From assembly GCA_035627615.1 (NCBI GenBank), contig DASPLL010000025.1, positions 1 through 64,000 of the forward strand: a stretch of 64,000 nucleotides of DNA, in the 5' to 3' direction. Under the pieces are notes generated by a model, which was not told where the DNA came from, did no database searches, and was given only the letters and a program-made list of their open reading frames with translations. Source of the DNA: BRH-c25 sp035627615. GTDB lineage: Bacteria > Bacillota > Clostridia > Lutisporales > Lutisporaceae. Below, one piece after another: positions 15,573 through 25,589 of this stretch (within the stretch, counting starts at the first letter, position 1; every line of letters starts with the position of its first letter). The position numbers were made by a program, and so were the translations under genes.

Positions 15573-16944
15573 ATCTAGATTGATTTGGAGTTACTTGACT
15601 GTGATTGCCCTTACATCCATATTTATAATCAGCTTTTTTATATTTACTTTCAGACAGTACTATATTGTAAATATGGAAGAAATCTTAAGACAGCATGCAG
15701 AAACAGCCAGCAGATTTTTTTGGGTGTATTTATCCTCTCAGGATATCGAACAGAATAGTGTTGAACTGATTAACAGCTTCTCTGTCTTAACCGACGCAGA
15801 AATCCAAGTTCTGGATAAGAAAGGCATGCTTCTTAGGGGTACACAGCCCTCTGCATCCGGTGATTATTCAGCGCAAAGTGATGTAAAAGCCGCGCTGACA
15901 GGCAAGACTGAAAAACAAATAGGCGTTATATCTGAAACAGGAGAGGCTGTACTATCGGTTTCAGCACCTCTACTATCAAAGGATGGCCTTTATGGGGTTA
16001 TCAGATTTGTAACGACTCTTGAGGAAGTAAACAAGGTAATTATTAATTTTGCATGGATTATGATTGCCTTTGGAGCGACCATAATACTTCTTGTAGCAAT
16101 CATAGGGCTGACCCTGGCTAACGGCATAGTCAGACCAATTAAGGAACTAACCCAGGCGGCAGAGCAAATGGCTTCCGGAGTTTTAACAAAGCATGCAGCT
16201 ATAAGGAATAATGATGAAATTGGAAAGCTCGCCAAGACAATGAATTTTATGGCAGATGAGCTTGGCAGACAGGAAAAAGTCAAGCAGAGCTTTATAGCTT
16301 CCATATCCCATGAAATACGCACACCGTTAACATCCATTAAGGGCTGGGCTGTTATTCTCAGAGAGTACTTTGTAAATAGCAAAGCTAGTGAAGTACTTGA
16401 AGGACTGGAAATAATAGAAAAAGAAAGCGACAGGCTCACATTTCTGGTAGACGATCTGTTGGATTTTTCAAAACAGGCATCGGGTAACTACACCTTGGAT
16501 ATTGAATGTTTGGATCTGATTGATTTACTGCAAGACGCAGCAGTGCAGATGAAATCAAAAGCACAGCATACTGGTATAAGTATAGTGATGCAGTCGGAGG
16601 AAACCTCTATCCGAATAAATGGAGACAGAAACAGATTGAAACAAGTGTTTCTAAATGTGCTGGATAATGCTGTAAAAGCTTCATCTGAAAGCAGCGAAAT
16701 AAAAATAACGGCACAAAATCATGTGAAGCTTGTGCGAATTATTATAGAGGATACAGGGTATGGAATTCCTGAAGAGGAGCTGCCATATATTACAAAAATG
16801 TTCTACAAAGTGGAGAATAGATCTGCCGGAAGCGGCTTGGGGCTAGCTATATGCGAAGAGATCATCAAGCTTCACAAGGGCAAATTAGAGATTCAAAGCA
16901 AGCTAGGAGCAGGCACAAAGGTCATAATAGCTCTCCCGCTGTAA
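15559..16944 (+). CDS. Membrane sensor histidine kinase
   Basis: 461 aa. Transmembrane helix about 8-31, an extracytoplasmic sensor of about 120 residues, a second helix about 160-185, and HAMP (about 185-237). The HisKA box is SISHEIRTPLTSIKGW, with the phospho-His near residue 249. HATPase_c has N-box NVLDNAVKAS, EDTGYGIPEEEL and SGLGLAICEEI. Start TTG 15559, nine bases after GGAGGGAGG inside the regulator gene. A lipoprotein gene follows 100 bp later and could be a target or partner; this is inference. Confidence 0.92.
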   Translation: MKSIKSRLIWSYLTVIALTSIFIISFFIFTFRQYYIVNMEEILRQHAETASRFFWVYLSSQDIEQNSVELINSFSVLTDAEIQVLDKKGMLLRGTQPSASGDYSAQSDVKAALTGKTEKQIGVISETGEAVLSVSAPLLSKDGLYGVIRFVTTLEEVNKVIINFAWIMIAFGATIILLVAIIGLTLANGIVRPIKELTQAAEQMASGVLTKHAAIRNNDEIGKLAKTMNFMADELGRQEKVKQSFIASISHEIRTPLTSIKGWAVILREYFVNSKASEVLEGLEIIEKESDRLTFLVDDLLDFSKQASGNYTLDIECLDLIDLLQDAAVQMKSKAQHTGISIVMQSEETSIRINGDRNRLKQVFLNVLDNAVKASSESSEIKITAQNHVKLVRIIIEDTGYGIPEEELPYITKMFYKVENRSAGSGLGLAICEEIIKLHKGKLEIQSKLGAGTKVIIALPL

Positions 16945-17044
16945 CTTTTTCGTAACTATTGTTAATCATTTATTAACCCATTTTTCTGTTAAATTCTGTA
17001 GACTGAAGCTGTGATTAGATATTTCAGTTACAAGGAGGATAACT

Positions 17045-18277
17045 ATGAAAAAGTTCTACTGGTTTGTTGCACTTTTCATCGTCATATTCATATCATTATC
17101 GGGCTGTGAAACACTGCCGGCTCCTTCCCGAATGGTCAAGGCGCCTGAAGCAGTAAAGCAGATAGTGAAGGATAATAATGTAGAAGACATAATACTTAAG
17201 CTCCTACCGAAGGGTGGGAAACTAATTACGCCCCAACATCCAAAGGGTGCCAGTCCGATACAATTAGTGGATATTGACGAAGATGGCAAGGAGGAGCTCT
17301 TGGCCACCTATAGAATAAATGGTGTAAAGCTGGAAGTGTATGTTGCATTATTCAGAGAGTACGATGGGGTGTGGGAAGAGCAATGGAAGATAAGCAGTCC
17401 CGGATATGAGATTGATTGGGTTGAATTTGCAGATCTTTCAGACTTAAAACAAATGGAGCTGATTGTAGGAGTCGATCCCGTCGGAGGATCTACATTTGTC
17501 AAAGGGGTCAAGATCTTTACAATGGAAGCCGGCAAGCCAAAGGAGATATATTCGACTCTATATCAGGATATGGAAGTAATACATTCCGGCACAGCAAACG
17601 GCGCGGATAACGAGGATGGACTGGTCCTGTGGTTCATACCCGGTACTTTCGGTCCAACGGTAGAGGCATATAGGCTGGAAAAAATAAATAATGAATATAT
17701 ACCCATGCCCAACAGTGAGGGTAACCAGCATTTTATAAAGAAAATATTGCCGCAGTACGAAGTAAAAATGGATATGTTGGATAGAATCCGTGATAGTTGG
17801 AAGTATTTTTACTGCTATGCTGATATTATGCTTAAAGTTGACAAGCCGGGATTAGCGTTAGGTGAAATAGAAAATGGGCTTGACAGGGTAGACAGCGGCG
17901 GTGACAGAGCAAAGATAAAACTACTTCTGCTCAAGGCAGAAGCTTTTAATGCATTGGGGAACAGTAAAAAGGCTTTGGAGATATTGGAAGATGCTTTGAG
18001 AGAAATAAAGAGCTTAGGAGAGGATGAGATGGCGTCAGGTTTTGAAACATTGCTTTATCTTGAGCTGGTCAACACATATAATATATTGAAAGATGCCGAT
18101 AACGCCAGGATTAATTATGAAAAAGCCTTGGAAGCCGGTAAAAAGACTTGTAATGAAAGGGCATATGAAAGTGCAGTACAGTCTGACATTATGCCATTTT
18201 TTGATCATTACCTAAAGGTTGATTCCATTGAAAAGGATTTCAAAGCAAAGTTTATATATTCCATAGAAAAAAGATAG
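17045..18277 (+). CDS. Lipoprotein with TPR-like C-terminus
   Basis: 410-aa predicted lipoprotein with signal peptide and lipobox LSGC (Cys21). Residues about 70-230 resemble VCBS/FG-GAP-like surface repeats (QLVDIDEDGKEELLATY). Residues about 245-390 are helical with TPR character (ALNALGNSKKALEILEDAL-type helices, then INYEKALEAGKK). Probably anchored on the outer face of the membrane. AAGGAGG gives the ATG start. It follows the two-component operon and is closed by a strong bidirectional terminator. The molecular role is not known. Confidence 0.75.
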   Translation: MKKFYWFVALFIVIFISLSGCETLPAPSRMVKAPEAVKQIVKDNNVEDIILKLLPKGGKLITPQHPKGASPIQLVDIDEDGKEELLATYRINGVKLEVYVALFREYDGVWEEQWKISSPGYEIDWVEFADLSDLKQMELIVGVDPVGGSTFVKGVKIFTMEAGKPKEIYSTLYQDMEVIHSGTANGADNEDGLVLWFIPGTFGPTVEAYRLEKINNEYIPMPNSEGNQHFIKKILPQYEVKMDMLDRIRDSWKYFYCYADIMLKVDKPGLALGEIENGLDRVDSGGDRAKIKLLLLKAEAFNALGNSKKALEILEDALREIKSLGEDEMASGFETLLYLELVNTYNILKDADNARINYEKALEAGKKTCNERAYESAVQSDIMPFFDHYLKVDSIEKDFKAKFIYSIEKR

Positions 18278-18348
18278 AAAATAATTGCACCGGATTGTCA
18301 AATAGTCTTCATATACTGAGTAACTGTGGATAAGAAATTCATTTTTCA

Positions 18349-18404
18349 GATAACAAAAATAACCGCACTAACTTCCGGAGCTTAGTGCGGTTATTTTTGT
18401 TATC
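18349..18404. terminator. Bidirectional terminator, 23-bp perfect stem
   Basis: A perfect 23-bp inverted repeat (18349-18371 / 18382-18404) with loop CTTCCGGAGC has A-runs and T-runs on both flanks, so it can stop both converging genes. The stop codon of the minus-strand cupin lies within it. A lone DnaA-box-like TGTGGATAA is at about 18325. Confidence 0.9.
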
Positions 18405-18744
18405 CGATTTCCTTTGAGTACAGCCTATTTGTCGGGTTCGGGCTTATAGTAACATAGATTGTCATGTCTTCGCTTACAGACGGGATGCTGAAATCATCCT
18501 CACCCTTTGCGTATACCACGGAGCCTTTTGTCAACCTTTCAACTTCATTGTTAATTTGTATTTCTCCGCTGCCGGAGAGTACGATCATTACCAGGGAAGT
18601 ATTCTCATGCTTGTGTACTGGCAGTACATGGCCGCGTTTCATATTAAGTACAAAGCTGAGTACATCATCAGTTGCAAAAAGCACACGTTTTGTGAAGGTA
18701 TTGTCGTTAAATACGATGCTATCATTTACATTTTTAATTTCCAA
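18400..18744 (-). CDS. Small cupin-domain protein
   Basis: Single-domain cupin of 114 aa. The first cupin motif GHVLPVHKHENTS supplies His ligands and is followed by GSGEIQINNEVERLTKGSVVYAKGEDDFSI; the second histidine usual in motif 2 is not obvious. Such proteins bind metals or small ligands, often as sensors or isomerases. GGAGG lies upstream of the start on the minus strand. It stands alone, convergent with the lipoprotein gene. Substrate unknown. Confidence 0.82.
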   Translation of the reverse strand: MEIKNVNDSIVFNDNTFTKRVLFATDDVLSFVLNMKRGHVLPVHKHENTSLVMIVLSGSGEIQINNEVERLTKGSVVYAKGEDDFSIPSVSEDMTIYVTISPNPTNRLYSKEIG

Positions 18745-18853
18745 GAAAGTGCCTCCTTAATTCAATATAGTCTCTAAATAATATGATAATATAAAACAGA
18801 GTTTGTTATTCAAGCAAATTCATATCAAGCCGGAATTACAAACTTTGCTGCTA

Positions 18854-19831
18854 TTAAATGCCTTTCATTTTAAGACGTATGTCTTCACCCATGAATTTAC
18901 AGGCTTCAAAGTTACCAATAATCCGCGATACTATTCTCTCAGAATATGTGCTCTGAAAATCAAGAACACTTAAGTTAGTGGATATAACCATCTTCTTGCT
19001 GCTAATTATTCGTTTATTCAGTATATTATAAACAACCTGATTGGAGAACTGTGTAGAAAGCTCGGTACCCAAATCATCCATTATCAGAAGGTCGCAATTG
19101 TATATATCATTTAAATAAGGCATATTGCTTTCTTCATTGTCAAAATCAAATTTGTATTTTCTCATTGAATCAATCAAATCGGGTACAGTTTTATAAAGAA
19201 CACTTTTACCCTTATCCAGCAGATCCTTGGCTATGGAGTTACATAAGAATGTTTTGCCAAGTCCGGGACTTCCGATAAAAAACAGATTTATATCATGCTT
19301 GTCAAAGTTTTCAACAAAGTCTATACACTTTTTATAAACCATCTGCATGTTTTTTAAAGGTGATATACCGCTGCCATCAGGCTCGTTGGAATAGTAATCC
19401 CAACGGAACTGCTCAAAGTTCTCCTTGTCCAGTATAGATCCTAAATTAGACTGCTCATAATTCAGGTGTATTTCTTTCTGTCTATAGCATTTACATTTTT
19501 CATAACCGGCAAATCCCGTATCCTTGCATGCTTTACATAGATATATCGAATCCAGATAATCAATGGGATATTTATTGGCAGAGAGTATTTCGGCTTTTTC
19601 TACTTTTAAATCCAGTTGCTGTTTTTTCAATCTGTCCAGCAGAGATTCGGTATCCCCGGCATTATTAAGTATCGCCCTTGTTATTTTAATGCTGAGGCTT
19701 ATCATTTCATCTTCAATTTGTTTTAGCCTTGGCAACTGCTTATAGAGAGTATGCTTGCGTTGCTCTATCTTATTTCTATTATTACTCTGTATTAATTCAT
19801 ATTGCATTAAGATATCTTTACTGTTATTCAC
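18854..19831 (-). CDS. DnaC/DnaI-like helicase loader ATPase
   Basis: AAA+ ATPase of 325 aa. A coiled N-terminal half contains a zinc-finger-like CKACKDTGFAGYEKCKC (about 100-116). The ATPase part has Walker A GSPGLGKTF (about 190), Walker B LLIMDDLGTE and an arginine-finger region (YSERIVSRI). This is the layout of DnaI/DnaC loaders, which place DnaB on DNA. The start GTG at 19831 overlaps the end of the DnaD gene by 8 bp, which fits a DnaD-DnaI loading pair. Confidence 0.88.
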   Translation of the reverse strand: MNNSKDILMQYELIQSNNRNKIEQRKHTLYKQLPRLKQIEDEMISLSIKITRAILNNAGDTESLLDRLKKQQLDLKVEKAEILSANKYPIDYLDSIYLCKACKDTGFAGYEKCKCYRQKEIHLNYEQSNLGSILDKENFEQFRWDYYSNEPDGSGISPLKNMQMVYKKCIDFVENFDKHDINLFFIGSPGLGKTFLCNSIAKDLLDKGKSVLYKTVPDLIDSMRKYKFDFDNEESNMPYLNDIYNCDLLIMDDLGTELSTQFSNQVVYNILNKRIISSKKMVISTNLSVLDFQSTYSERIVSRIIGNFEACKFMGEDIRLKMKGI

Positions 19832-20849
19832 TTACTTCACCCCTGCTTTTTTTGAGCCATGCTTCCTCAAGTGCCTTTGCATCATATGTCCTGTTGGTAA
19901 AATTATTGAAGGACGGCTTTTGTCCCTTTGCAGCCTTCTTCTCTCCTTTTGGTTCCTTTAACAGGTAAGCGTCAATTTCCTGTATGGAAGACAGACCTTT
20001 ACCATGCCACTCACACAATATCTTGTCAATATAATTGAAGGAGGGCTTCAAGGTTTTCGCAGTCAGCTCGCAGGCTTTGAGCACTATGTCCTCGCTGTAT
20101 TCAAAAGTATAAAACCATTTCTGCAACAATTCCTCTTCTGCAGAGGTCGGCTGCCTGCCAAGCCTTAAGAAGCTGAGCACTTTATTATATTTCTGCCATT
20201 TTTCCTTATGCCGTGAATTGTATTGCACAGCCTTGTCAACGGAGTCAATGCCGGCATCAAACCAGTTTTTCGCAACCTGCTTGAGATAAGGCAGATCTTT
20301 TTTATCTCTGCCAATACAGTCTTCAACCAGCAGCTGAATTACTGAGGTCGGGAAGTTGTAGTCATCCATCCAGTCAAGGAAAACGAAAAGCTCATTTGGC
20401 GACAGCTCTCTGCCGAACAGCTTCCGGAAGGAGTCAAACATCTCTCTTATTACATGATTGCCCCTTGCATTTATGATGCGCTCAGGGCTATATCTTCCGC
20501 TAGTCTCATTCTTTTCTTTTATATTTAGCATAAGTTCCTTGATATTCAAATATTCTACAGTAAAACCATCTTCAGCACCGGCACAGGTGTATGGATAAAG
20601 CCGCACTATACCCTGTTCGGACCAATACCTCCAAGCAGTACTCACTTCATCGCAGGACAGCTTCAATGTCTTTGCTATAGTATCTGTGGAAAGCATATTG
20701 TTCACATAGCTTTGTGAATACTTAAGCCCCAGAAGATATACCTTTACATGGTTTGCCGGGGCAGAAGGCATGTAATGGCTTATAAAAAGATTTTCCACAA
20801 GGGTCTGACCCAGGTCTTCGTTATTGGATTTTATCCTGAATAAATTCAT
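19824..20849 (-). CDS. DnaD-domain replication initiation protein
   Basis: 341 aa with a winged-helix N-terminal region (LKLSCDEVSTAWRYWSEQGIVRLYPY) and two helical DnaD/DnaB_2-type domains (about 110-190 and 215-290). DnaD proteins remodel DNA at origins and help recruit the helicase loader. The start is ATG 20849, since GAGAGGTG lies seven bases upstream; the longer frame to 20906 has no ribosome binding site. Co-transcribed and overlapping with the loader gene downstream. Confidence 0.85.
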   Translation of the reverse strand: MNLFRIKSNNEDLGQTLVENLFISHYMPSAPANHVKVYLLGLKYSQSYVNNMLSTDTIAKTLKLSCDEVSTAWRYWSEQGIVRLYPYTCAGAEDGFTVEYLNIKELMLNIKEKNETSGRYSPERIINARGNHVIREMFDSFRKLFGRELSPNELFVFLDWMDDYNFPTSVIQLLVEDCIGRDKKDLPYLKQVAKNWFDAGIDSVDKAVQYNSRHKEKWQKYNKVLSFLRLGRQPTSAEEELLQKWFYTFEYSEDIVLKACELTAKTLKPSFNYIDKILCEWHGKGLSSIQEIDAYLLKEPKGEKKAAKGQKPSFNNFTNRTYDAKALEEAWLKKSRGEVSE

Positions 20850-21358
20850 AATAATGCACCTCTCGGCAGTATCTATGCACGTCTGGCAATAATACCAATA
20901 TATCATAATTATACCACATGTGACATTTTTAATATCAGATGCTAATTATATCTTTTTTACACGTTTAGCTTTACATAATTCAAAAAAGCTATGTTTTCCT
21001 GTATATCCGGATTAAAAATGATTTGATCCAGTTTAAATATTACCAAAATATGAATAAAATAACTAATCGTGAAAAAATATTATTTGAAGAAATATGTGTA
21101 TAATAGTGGAAATATAGGAAATAGTAAGAAAGGCCAATGGCCGTTTTGTCGAAAATAGCAGCTTATACAGACAGCTTGTACAAATTCCACAGTATAAAAA
21201 AGTCAAATCTGAATATTAATAATTATATATTGCGGTAATATGTGTCAGAATTTGGTTGTAGACATAAAAATTTGAATAATGAGTATTTTTGTTGTAAAAT
21301 AGTACTTACGTACTATATGTTATAATAAGCACCAATGCCAAATAAAGGAGGCGAATAG
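20850..21358. other. AT-rich intergenic region with promoters
   Basis: Minus strand: an extended -10 (TGGTATAAT, core at 20908-20913) probably drives the dnaD-like gene. Plus strand: TATAAT at 21321-21326, preceded by the palindrome AGTACTTACGTACT (21301-21314), lies in front of the M23 gene. An 11-bp direct repeat CAGCTTRTACA occurs at 21159-21169 and 21172-21182, spaced 13 bp apart, which could be a protein-binding site. No gene seen. Confidence 0.5.
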
Positions 21359-22843
21359 ATGGAGGGAAGCAAGTTACAGGAAGCGGCAGCGCGGTGCAAG
21401 AGCATGCTTTCTAGTGGAATTGCAAAGACTAAGAGTTTTATTAAGAATCGTGGTAAAATGAATGAAAGCTTTGATGCTGGTTCATCAAATAAAAATACAT
21501 TTACAAGAAAGATTGTAGATAAAAAGAGATTTGGAATTGCCTGCAGCATAATTGCATTGCTGATATTCACCTCGCTATATATCGTTTTTTCGGGAAGCGC
21601 CTACACCGTGAAGGTGAACGGAAACGAAGTTTGCAAGGTCAGAAGCCAGAAGGCAGTTGAAAGTGCATTACAGACCCTGAAGCAAAAATATCAGGAAAAT
21701 GTTGATTCAGAAATAAACTTTACCAGTGAAGTAACTTTTGAGAAATCCAGAGCATCGAGCAAAGAGATTCTCAAGGATGAGCTGCTTGTGGAGACTCTTG
21801 GTAAGAATCTAAAATTTCAGGTCCAGGCTTGCAGCATATATGCAGACGGGAACATTATTGCAACCTTGAAGACGAAAGAACTGGCCGAAAATCTGCTTAA
21901 GGAAATTCAGGACAGGAGTCTGGAAGGACAAGACAGGTCAAAGATGAAGGAAGTTGGCTTTGCAGAGAAGGTAGAGCTGAAGAATGAATTTATTGATGCT
22001 TCTGCGATAGCTGAAAAAGATGAGATCATCAGCTTTATAATAAAAGGAACCAATGAAACCCGTACACATAAGATTGTGTCCGGTGAAAGCTTCTGGTCTA
22101 TATCGAAAAAGTACAACATGTCTCTTGAAGATTTGCAAAAAGCCAATCCTGGAGTTAATCCAGAGAAAATAAAAATAGACCAGGTTATAAATCTTATTGT
22201 ACCGAAGCCATTGATAAGCGTGAAAACAGTTCAGACCGTCACTTCGGTTGAGAAGGCCGAGTTTGAGCAGAAGGTGGAGTTCAGCAGTTCTCTGTATAAG
22301 GATGAAACAAGCATCAAGGTCAAAGGACAACATGGAGAAAAGGAAGTCGTAGCTGATATCACTAAAGTTAATGGTATTGAGACAGGAAAAACAGTTCTCA
22401 GTGAGAAAATCATAAAACAGCCCAAGACGCAAGTACTTGTTAAAGGAACTAAAGAGCCTCCTCCAAAGAAAGGAACAGGAACCTTTTCATATCCAGCCAG
22501 AGGAAGCATATCCTCAAGATATGGAATGAGATGGGGCAGAAGGCATACAGGGATAGATATAGCAGCTTCCTATGGCTCTGCAGTAAAAGCTTCCGACGGA
22601 GGGGTGGTTACCTGGGTAGGTTATGATGGCGGCTACGGTAAGCTTATAAAGATCGATCACGGCGCCAATTTTATGTCCTACTATGGGCACCTTAGCAAAT
22701 ATAATGTTAAGGTAGGACAGAAGGTTTATAAAGGCCAGACAATAGGAGCAGTAGGGAATACCGGTAATAGCACAGGACCTCATTTACACTTTGAGATCCG
22801 GAAGAATGGCGTTATTAAAAACCCATTGAGCTATTTGAAATAA
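21359..22843 (+). CDS. M23 endopeptidase with LysM and G5 domains
   Basis: 494-aa peptidoglycan hydrolase. One transmembrane helix (about 60-80) anchors it in the membrane. A LysM domain (HKIVSGESFWSISKKYN, about 240-285) binds the wall and a G5 domain follows (about 290-365). The C-terminal M23 domain has zinc ligands in HTGIDIA and HLHFE. Such enzymes cut peptide cross-links and are often used in growth or sporulation. ATG start after AAAGGAGG. A 109-bp repeat element follows immediately. Confidence 0.93.
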   Translation: MEGSKLQEAAARCKSMLSSGIAKTKSFIKNRGKMNESFDAGSSNKNTFTRKIVDKKRFGIACSIIALLIFTSLYIVFSGSAYTVKVNGNEVCKVRSQKAVESALQTLKQKYQENVDSEINFTSEVTFEKSRASSKEILKDELLVETLGKNLKFQVQACSIYADGNIIATLKTKELAENLLKEIQDRSLEGQDRSKMKEVGFAEKVELKNEFIDASAIAEKDEIISFIIKGTNETRTHKIVSGESFWSISKKYNMSLEDLQKANPGVNPEKIKIDQVINLIVPKPLISVKTVQTVTSVEKAEFEQKVEFSSSLYKDETSIKVKGQHGEKEVVADITKVNGIETGKTVLSEKIIKQPKTQVLVKGTKEPPPKKGTGTFSYPARGSISSRYGMRWGRRHTGIDIAASYGSAVKASDGGVVTWVGYDGGYGKLIKIDHGANFMSYYGHLSKYNVKVGQKVYKGQTIGAVGNTGNSTGPHLHFEIRKNGVIKNPLSYLK

Positions 22844-22855
22844 GTATAGTACATA

Positions 22856-22964
22856 ATAATGCCTCGTACAGTATATCCCCTTTAGGGCTGTGCGAGGCAT
22901 TAAATTTATGAAGTGCTTATTAACATTTGAAAGACAAGAAATCTGTTATGTTAATAAGCACTAG
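22856..22964 (+). repeat. CTAG-ended two-hairpin element, full copy
   Basis: 109 bp, aligned throughout with 28384-28492. Hairpin I ATGCCTCG...CGAGGCAT; hairpin II GTGCTTATTAACAT...ATGTTAATAAGCAC; right end CACTAG. Relative to the other copy, paired positions change together (G-C to A-T in hairpin I, T-A to C-G and C-G to T-A in hairpin II). Confidence 0.85.
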
Positions 22965-22973
22965 ATTGGAGAA

Positions 22974-24212
22974 TTATTGCAATTCTTCAATCTTTTTCAT
23001 ATCTATCACCCCGGCACCCTGGACGGTCTTCAGTTCATTGATTGAAGTGCAGAGTCTTTTCAGGATGCCTTTTAAATCATCAGGCGAGAGAGCGGGTTTT
23101 TTCTGATACAGAAGTACTGCTGCTGCTGCAGTCATACTGGCTGCCACTGATGTCCCGCTTATTTCAGTATAATGCTGCCCTGAGAGCTTTACATGTGAAA
23201 GGCTTTTACTCCTGGGTATATAATCTGTATCGGCATTCAATGCTGCGACCTTATATCCCGGCATTACTGCATCCGGCTTTTCAGTTTTGCTTTCCACAGG
23301 GCCGCGACCGCTGAAACGGGCAACTCCGGGAGATGCCCCGGAGGTGGTGCAGGCTCCGGTTGTGAAGCTTGAGCTGCAAATCCCGGGAGAAGTTATGCTG
23401 GCTTCGTTCGGACCAAGATTTCCACTGCAGGTACAGACAAAAAGACCGCTTTTCCAAAGGCTTTCCACAGCCATGCTCAATATGTCATAATGCTTATAAA
23501 TACAGCCGCTTCCGAAGGGGAGTACAAGTACTTTGATATTATGTTTTTCTCGTATGCTGCAAATCCACTGCATTGCGGCCAATATATCCGAGAAGGTACC
23601 ATATCCAAGACTGTTAAAGGCTTTTGCGCATATTATACTGCAGTTATAGGCCGGCGTTTTGAATTTTCCATCCAGGGACGCCCCAAAGGCTGCTCCTATG
23701 CATGCAGTACCATGGCCATTATCATCATAGGGCTCATCAAATTCGTTAATATAATCCTTAAAAGCAGCTATTCTGTTCCGTGGCAGTACAAGGTCAGGAT
23801 GCGGATAAACACCGGAGTCGATAAAGGCTGCAGTGATACCCTTTCCGCTAAGATGGAAGGAAGCTGCTCCAGCGCTTTCCGGTGAATGCTCCCTTTGCTC
23901 GCTGCTGCCCATAAGAAATGCAGTGCCGTCAAAATAAATTTTTGCAATTTCGACGACACTACTAATGGAATCGAAGTTGCTGACATTTATTTTTCCGGTG
24001 ATAGCATTTATAAAAGGCAGGTGGTGTTTTATCGAAAAACCCATCCGCTTCAGTCTGGACTCGGTCTGGGCCTCAAGAGGCCTTCGGAAGGTCATTATCA
24101 CAGGCAGCATTTTGACTTTTTCTATAGAAAGCATCCGGCTTATTACTGGATCAACCTTTTTGAAATACGAAGAAAAAGGAATGCTTTTTATTAATTCCTT
24201 TATGGATCTCAT
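22974..24212 (-). CDS. S8 family serine peptidase (subtilase)
   Basis: 412-aa subtilisin-like protease with the catalytic triad visible: Asp in AAFIDSGVYPHP, His in DDNGHGTACIGA and Ser in SGTSVAASMTAAA. There is an N-terminal propeptide-like part (1-110) but no clear signal peptide, so it may act inside the cell like intracellular AprX-type proteases. It is a single minus-strand gene with the 109-bp repeat directly downstream. Substrate unknown. Confidence 0.92.
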   Translation of the reverse strand: MRSIKELIKSIPFSSYFKKVDPVISRMLSIEKVKMLPVIMTFRRPLEAQTESRLKRMGFSIKHHLPFINAITGKINVSNFDSISSVVEIAKIYFDGTAFLMGSSEQREHSPESAGAASFHLSGKGITAAFIDSGVYPHPDLVLPRNRIAAFKDYINEFDEPYDDNGHGTACIGAAFGASLDGKFKTPAYNCSIICAKAFNSLGYGTFSDILAAMQWICSIREKHNIKVLVLPFGSGCIYKHYDILSMAVESLWKSGLFVCTCSGNLGPNEASITSPGICSSSFTTGACTTSGASPGVARFSGRGPVESKTEKPDAVMPGYKVAALNADTDYIPRSKSLSHVKLSGQHYTEISGTSVAASMTAAAAVLLYQKKPALSPDDLKGILKRLCTSINELKTVQGAGVIDMKKIEELQ

Positions 24213-24365
24213 AGCTATCCCCCAGTATGCATAATGTTATAAAACAAAGGCCTTATTTCATAATATGCTATTGAAAAAATTTGGTGATTGTTATATATAT
24301 AATTTATAAGGTTTCAGGGTTTCGGGGTTGCGGGGTCGCGAGGAGAACGTATCTGGGGTTTGCGC

Positions 24366-24391
24366 GTAGGGGCGGCCATCGGCCGTCCGCA
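24366..24391. repeat. GTAG-hairpin repeat, copy 1
   Basis: GTAG, stem GGGCGGCC (24370-24377) / GGCCGTCC (24381-24388) with a three-base loop, then GCA. It sits in an unusually GC-rich patch (24311-24391). A second copy at 31671-31698 keeps the flanks and the third-position G-U pair but has a different stem. Confidence 0.55.
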
Positions 24392-24428
24392 GATGACTAC
24401 ACCTTACAATAAAAGAGGAGGCTAATAT

Positions 24429-24638
24429 ATGGCTTTAATTGATTTTAGATGTGATAATTGCGGAGAAAAATTTGAAGAGATCGTAAAATTATCAAACAGA
24501 GAAAGCATAAAATGCCCGAAATGCGGGAGTAATGAAGTAAAGCAGGTTTTTGAAGGAAGATGTAACACCGGCGGTTCGGCAAAAGGTGGCGGCAGCTGCA
24601 GCAGTGGCAGCTGCGGAGGATGCAGCGGCTGTCATTAA
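24429..24638 (+). CDS. FmdB-family zinc ribbon protein
   Basis: 69 aa. Two CxxC pairs (CDNC and CPKC) form the zinc ribbon of the FmdB/CxxC_CXXC_SSSS family (LIDFRCDNCGEKFEEIVKL). The C-terminal tail is rich in Gly, Ser and Cys (SCSSGSCGGCSGCH), as often seen in this family. Possibly regulatory; function unproven. ATG start after AGAGGAGG. Confidence 0.88.
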   Translation: MALIDFRCDNCGEKFEEIVKLSNRESIKCPKCGSNEVKQVFEGRCNTGGSAKGGGSCSSGSCGGCSGCH

Positions 24639-24755
24639 GAGAGACCTTGGGTAACAAAATATTCCAATGAAGTTTACATAAAAAGATAGTATAATATATT
24701 TAGTTGGCTTAGTATCAGGATTCTTAAGGATCCCTGTTAGAAAGGAACTGGATAT

Positions 24756-25589
24756 ATGAAAAGAAGAATAAGGTCGCTGGCAATAGTACTAACATTGGTT
24801 TCAGTACTATTTTTTTTCGCTGGGGACAAAGGTTTTATTATGGCAAAAATGCAGGGTTATAAGGCTCTTAAAGTGTTTGCCCATGTAAAAAGCAGTGAAC
24901 TGACACCAGAGTTCAATATTTATGAAACGGACAATTTTATTATCAAATATACAGATAAAGATGAGGATATAGTAAGAGATATAGGGAAAATATTTGAAAA
25001 AAGCTACAAGGTGGAAGGCTTGCACTATGGTTATTATCCTGAGGGCAAAACTATAGTGTTTGTTTATGAGGATCAGGAAAGCATGTGGGATTACCAGCAG
25101 TCTGTCATGGGACAAGCTGTCATGGGGCTATATAATATGGGCATAATACATGTGTTGTCACCCAAGGCATATCTGAATCAGAATAAAATAGAAGAAAAGG
25201 ATTTTGAAGAAAATGGGCCGGTACTTCATGAGTATGTGCACAAGGTAATTGATGATAAAAGCGGTGGGAATGTCGAATTGTGGCTCACTGAAGGACTTGC
25301 ACTCTATGAAGAGTATGCGGTGGATGGAGTGGAATGGGCGGAGGGCTTTGCTTATGAAAGCTACTTCACCGGAGATGAGCTTAGGAACGGCTTCATGGAG
25401 CTGGAGGAAACACAGTCCTACAGGCAGTCCTTTGATATTGTAAAGGGACTTATTGATCAGCATGGCAGAAAAAGTATAAACGATATGCTTGAGGAGCTCA
25501 AGAAAGGGTATTCCATGGATGAAGCTTTTCTCACCATATACGGTCAGACTTTGAATGAGTATATAGATTCAGATGCATGGAAAGGGTAA
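24756..25589 (+). CDS. Peptidase MA-like zinc metalloprotease
   Basis: 277 aa with an N-terminal signal or anchor segment (6-29). The zinc motif HEYVH (residues 158-162) and downstream glutamate (Glu179 in LTEGLALYEEY) match gluzincins of the peptidase MA family. Likely acts outside the membrane; target unknown. Start ATG after AAAGGA. It stands alone between a zinc ribbon gene and the walRK region. Confidence 0.85.
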   Translation: MKRRIRSLAIVLTLVSVLFFFAGDKGFIMAKMQGYKALKVFAHVKSSELTPEFNIYETDNFIIKYTDKDEDIVRDIGKIFEKSYKVEGLHYGYYPEGKTIVFVYEDQESMWDYQQSVMGQAVMGLYNMGIIHVLSPKAYLNQNKIEEKDFEENGPVLHEYVHKVIDDKSGGNVELWLTEGLALYEEYAVDGVEWAEGFAYESYFTGDELRNGFMELEETQSYRQSFDIVKGLIDQHGRKSINDMLEELKKGYSMDEAFLTIYGQTLNEYIDSDAWKG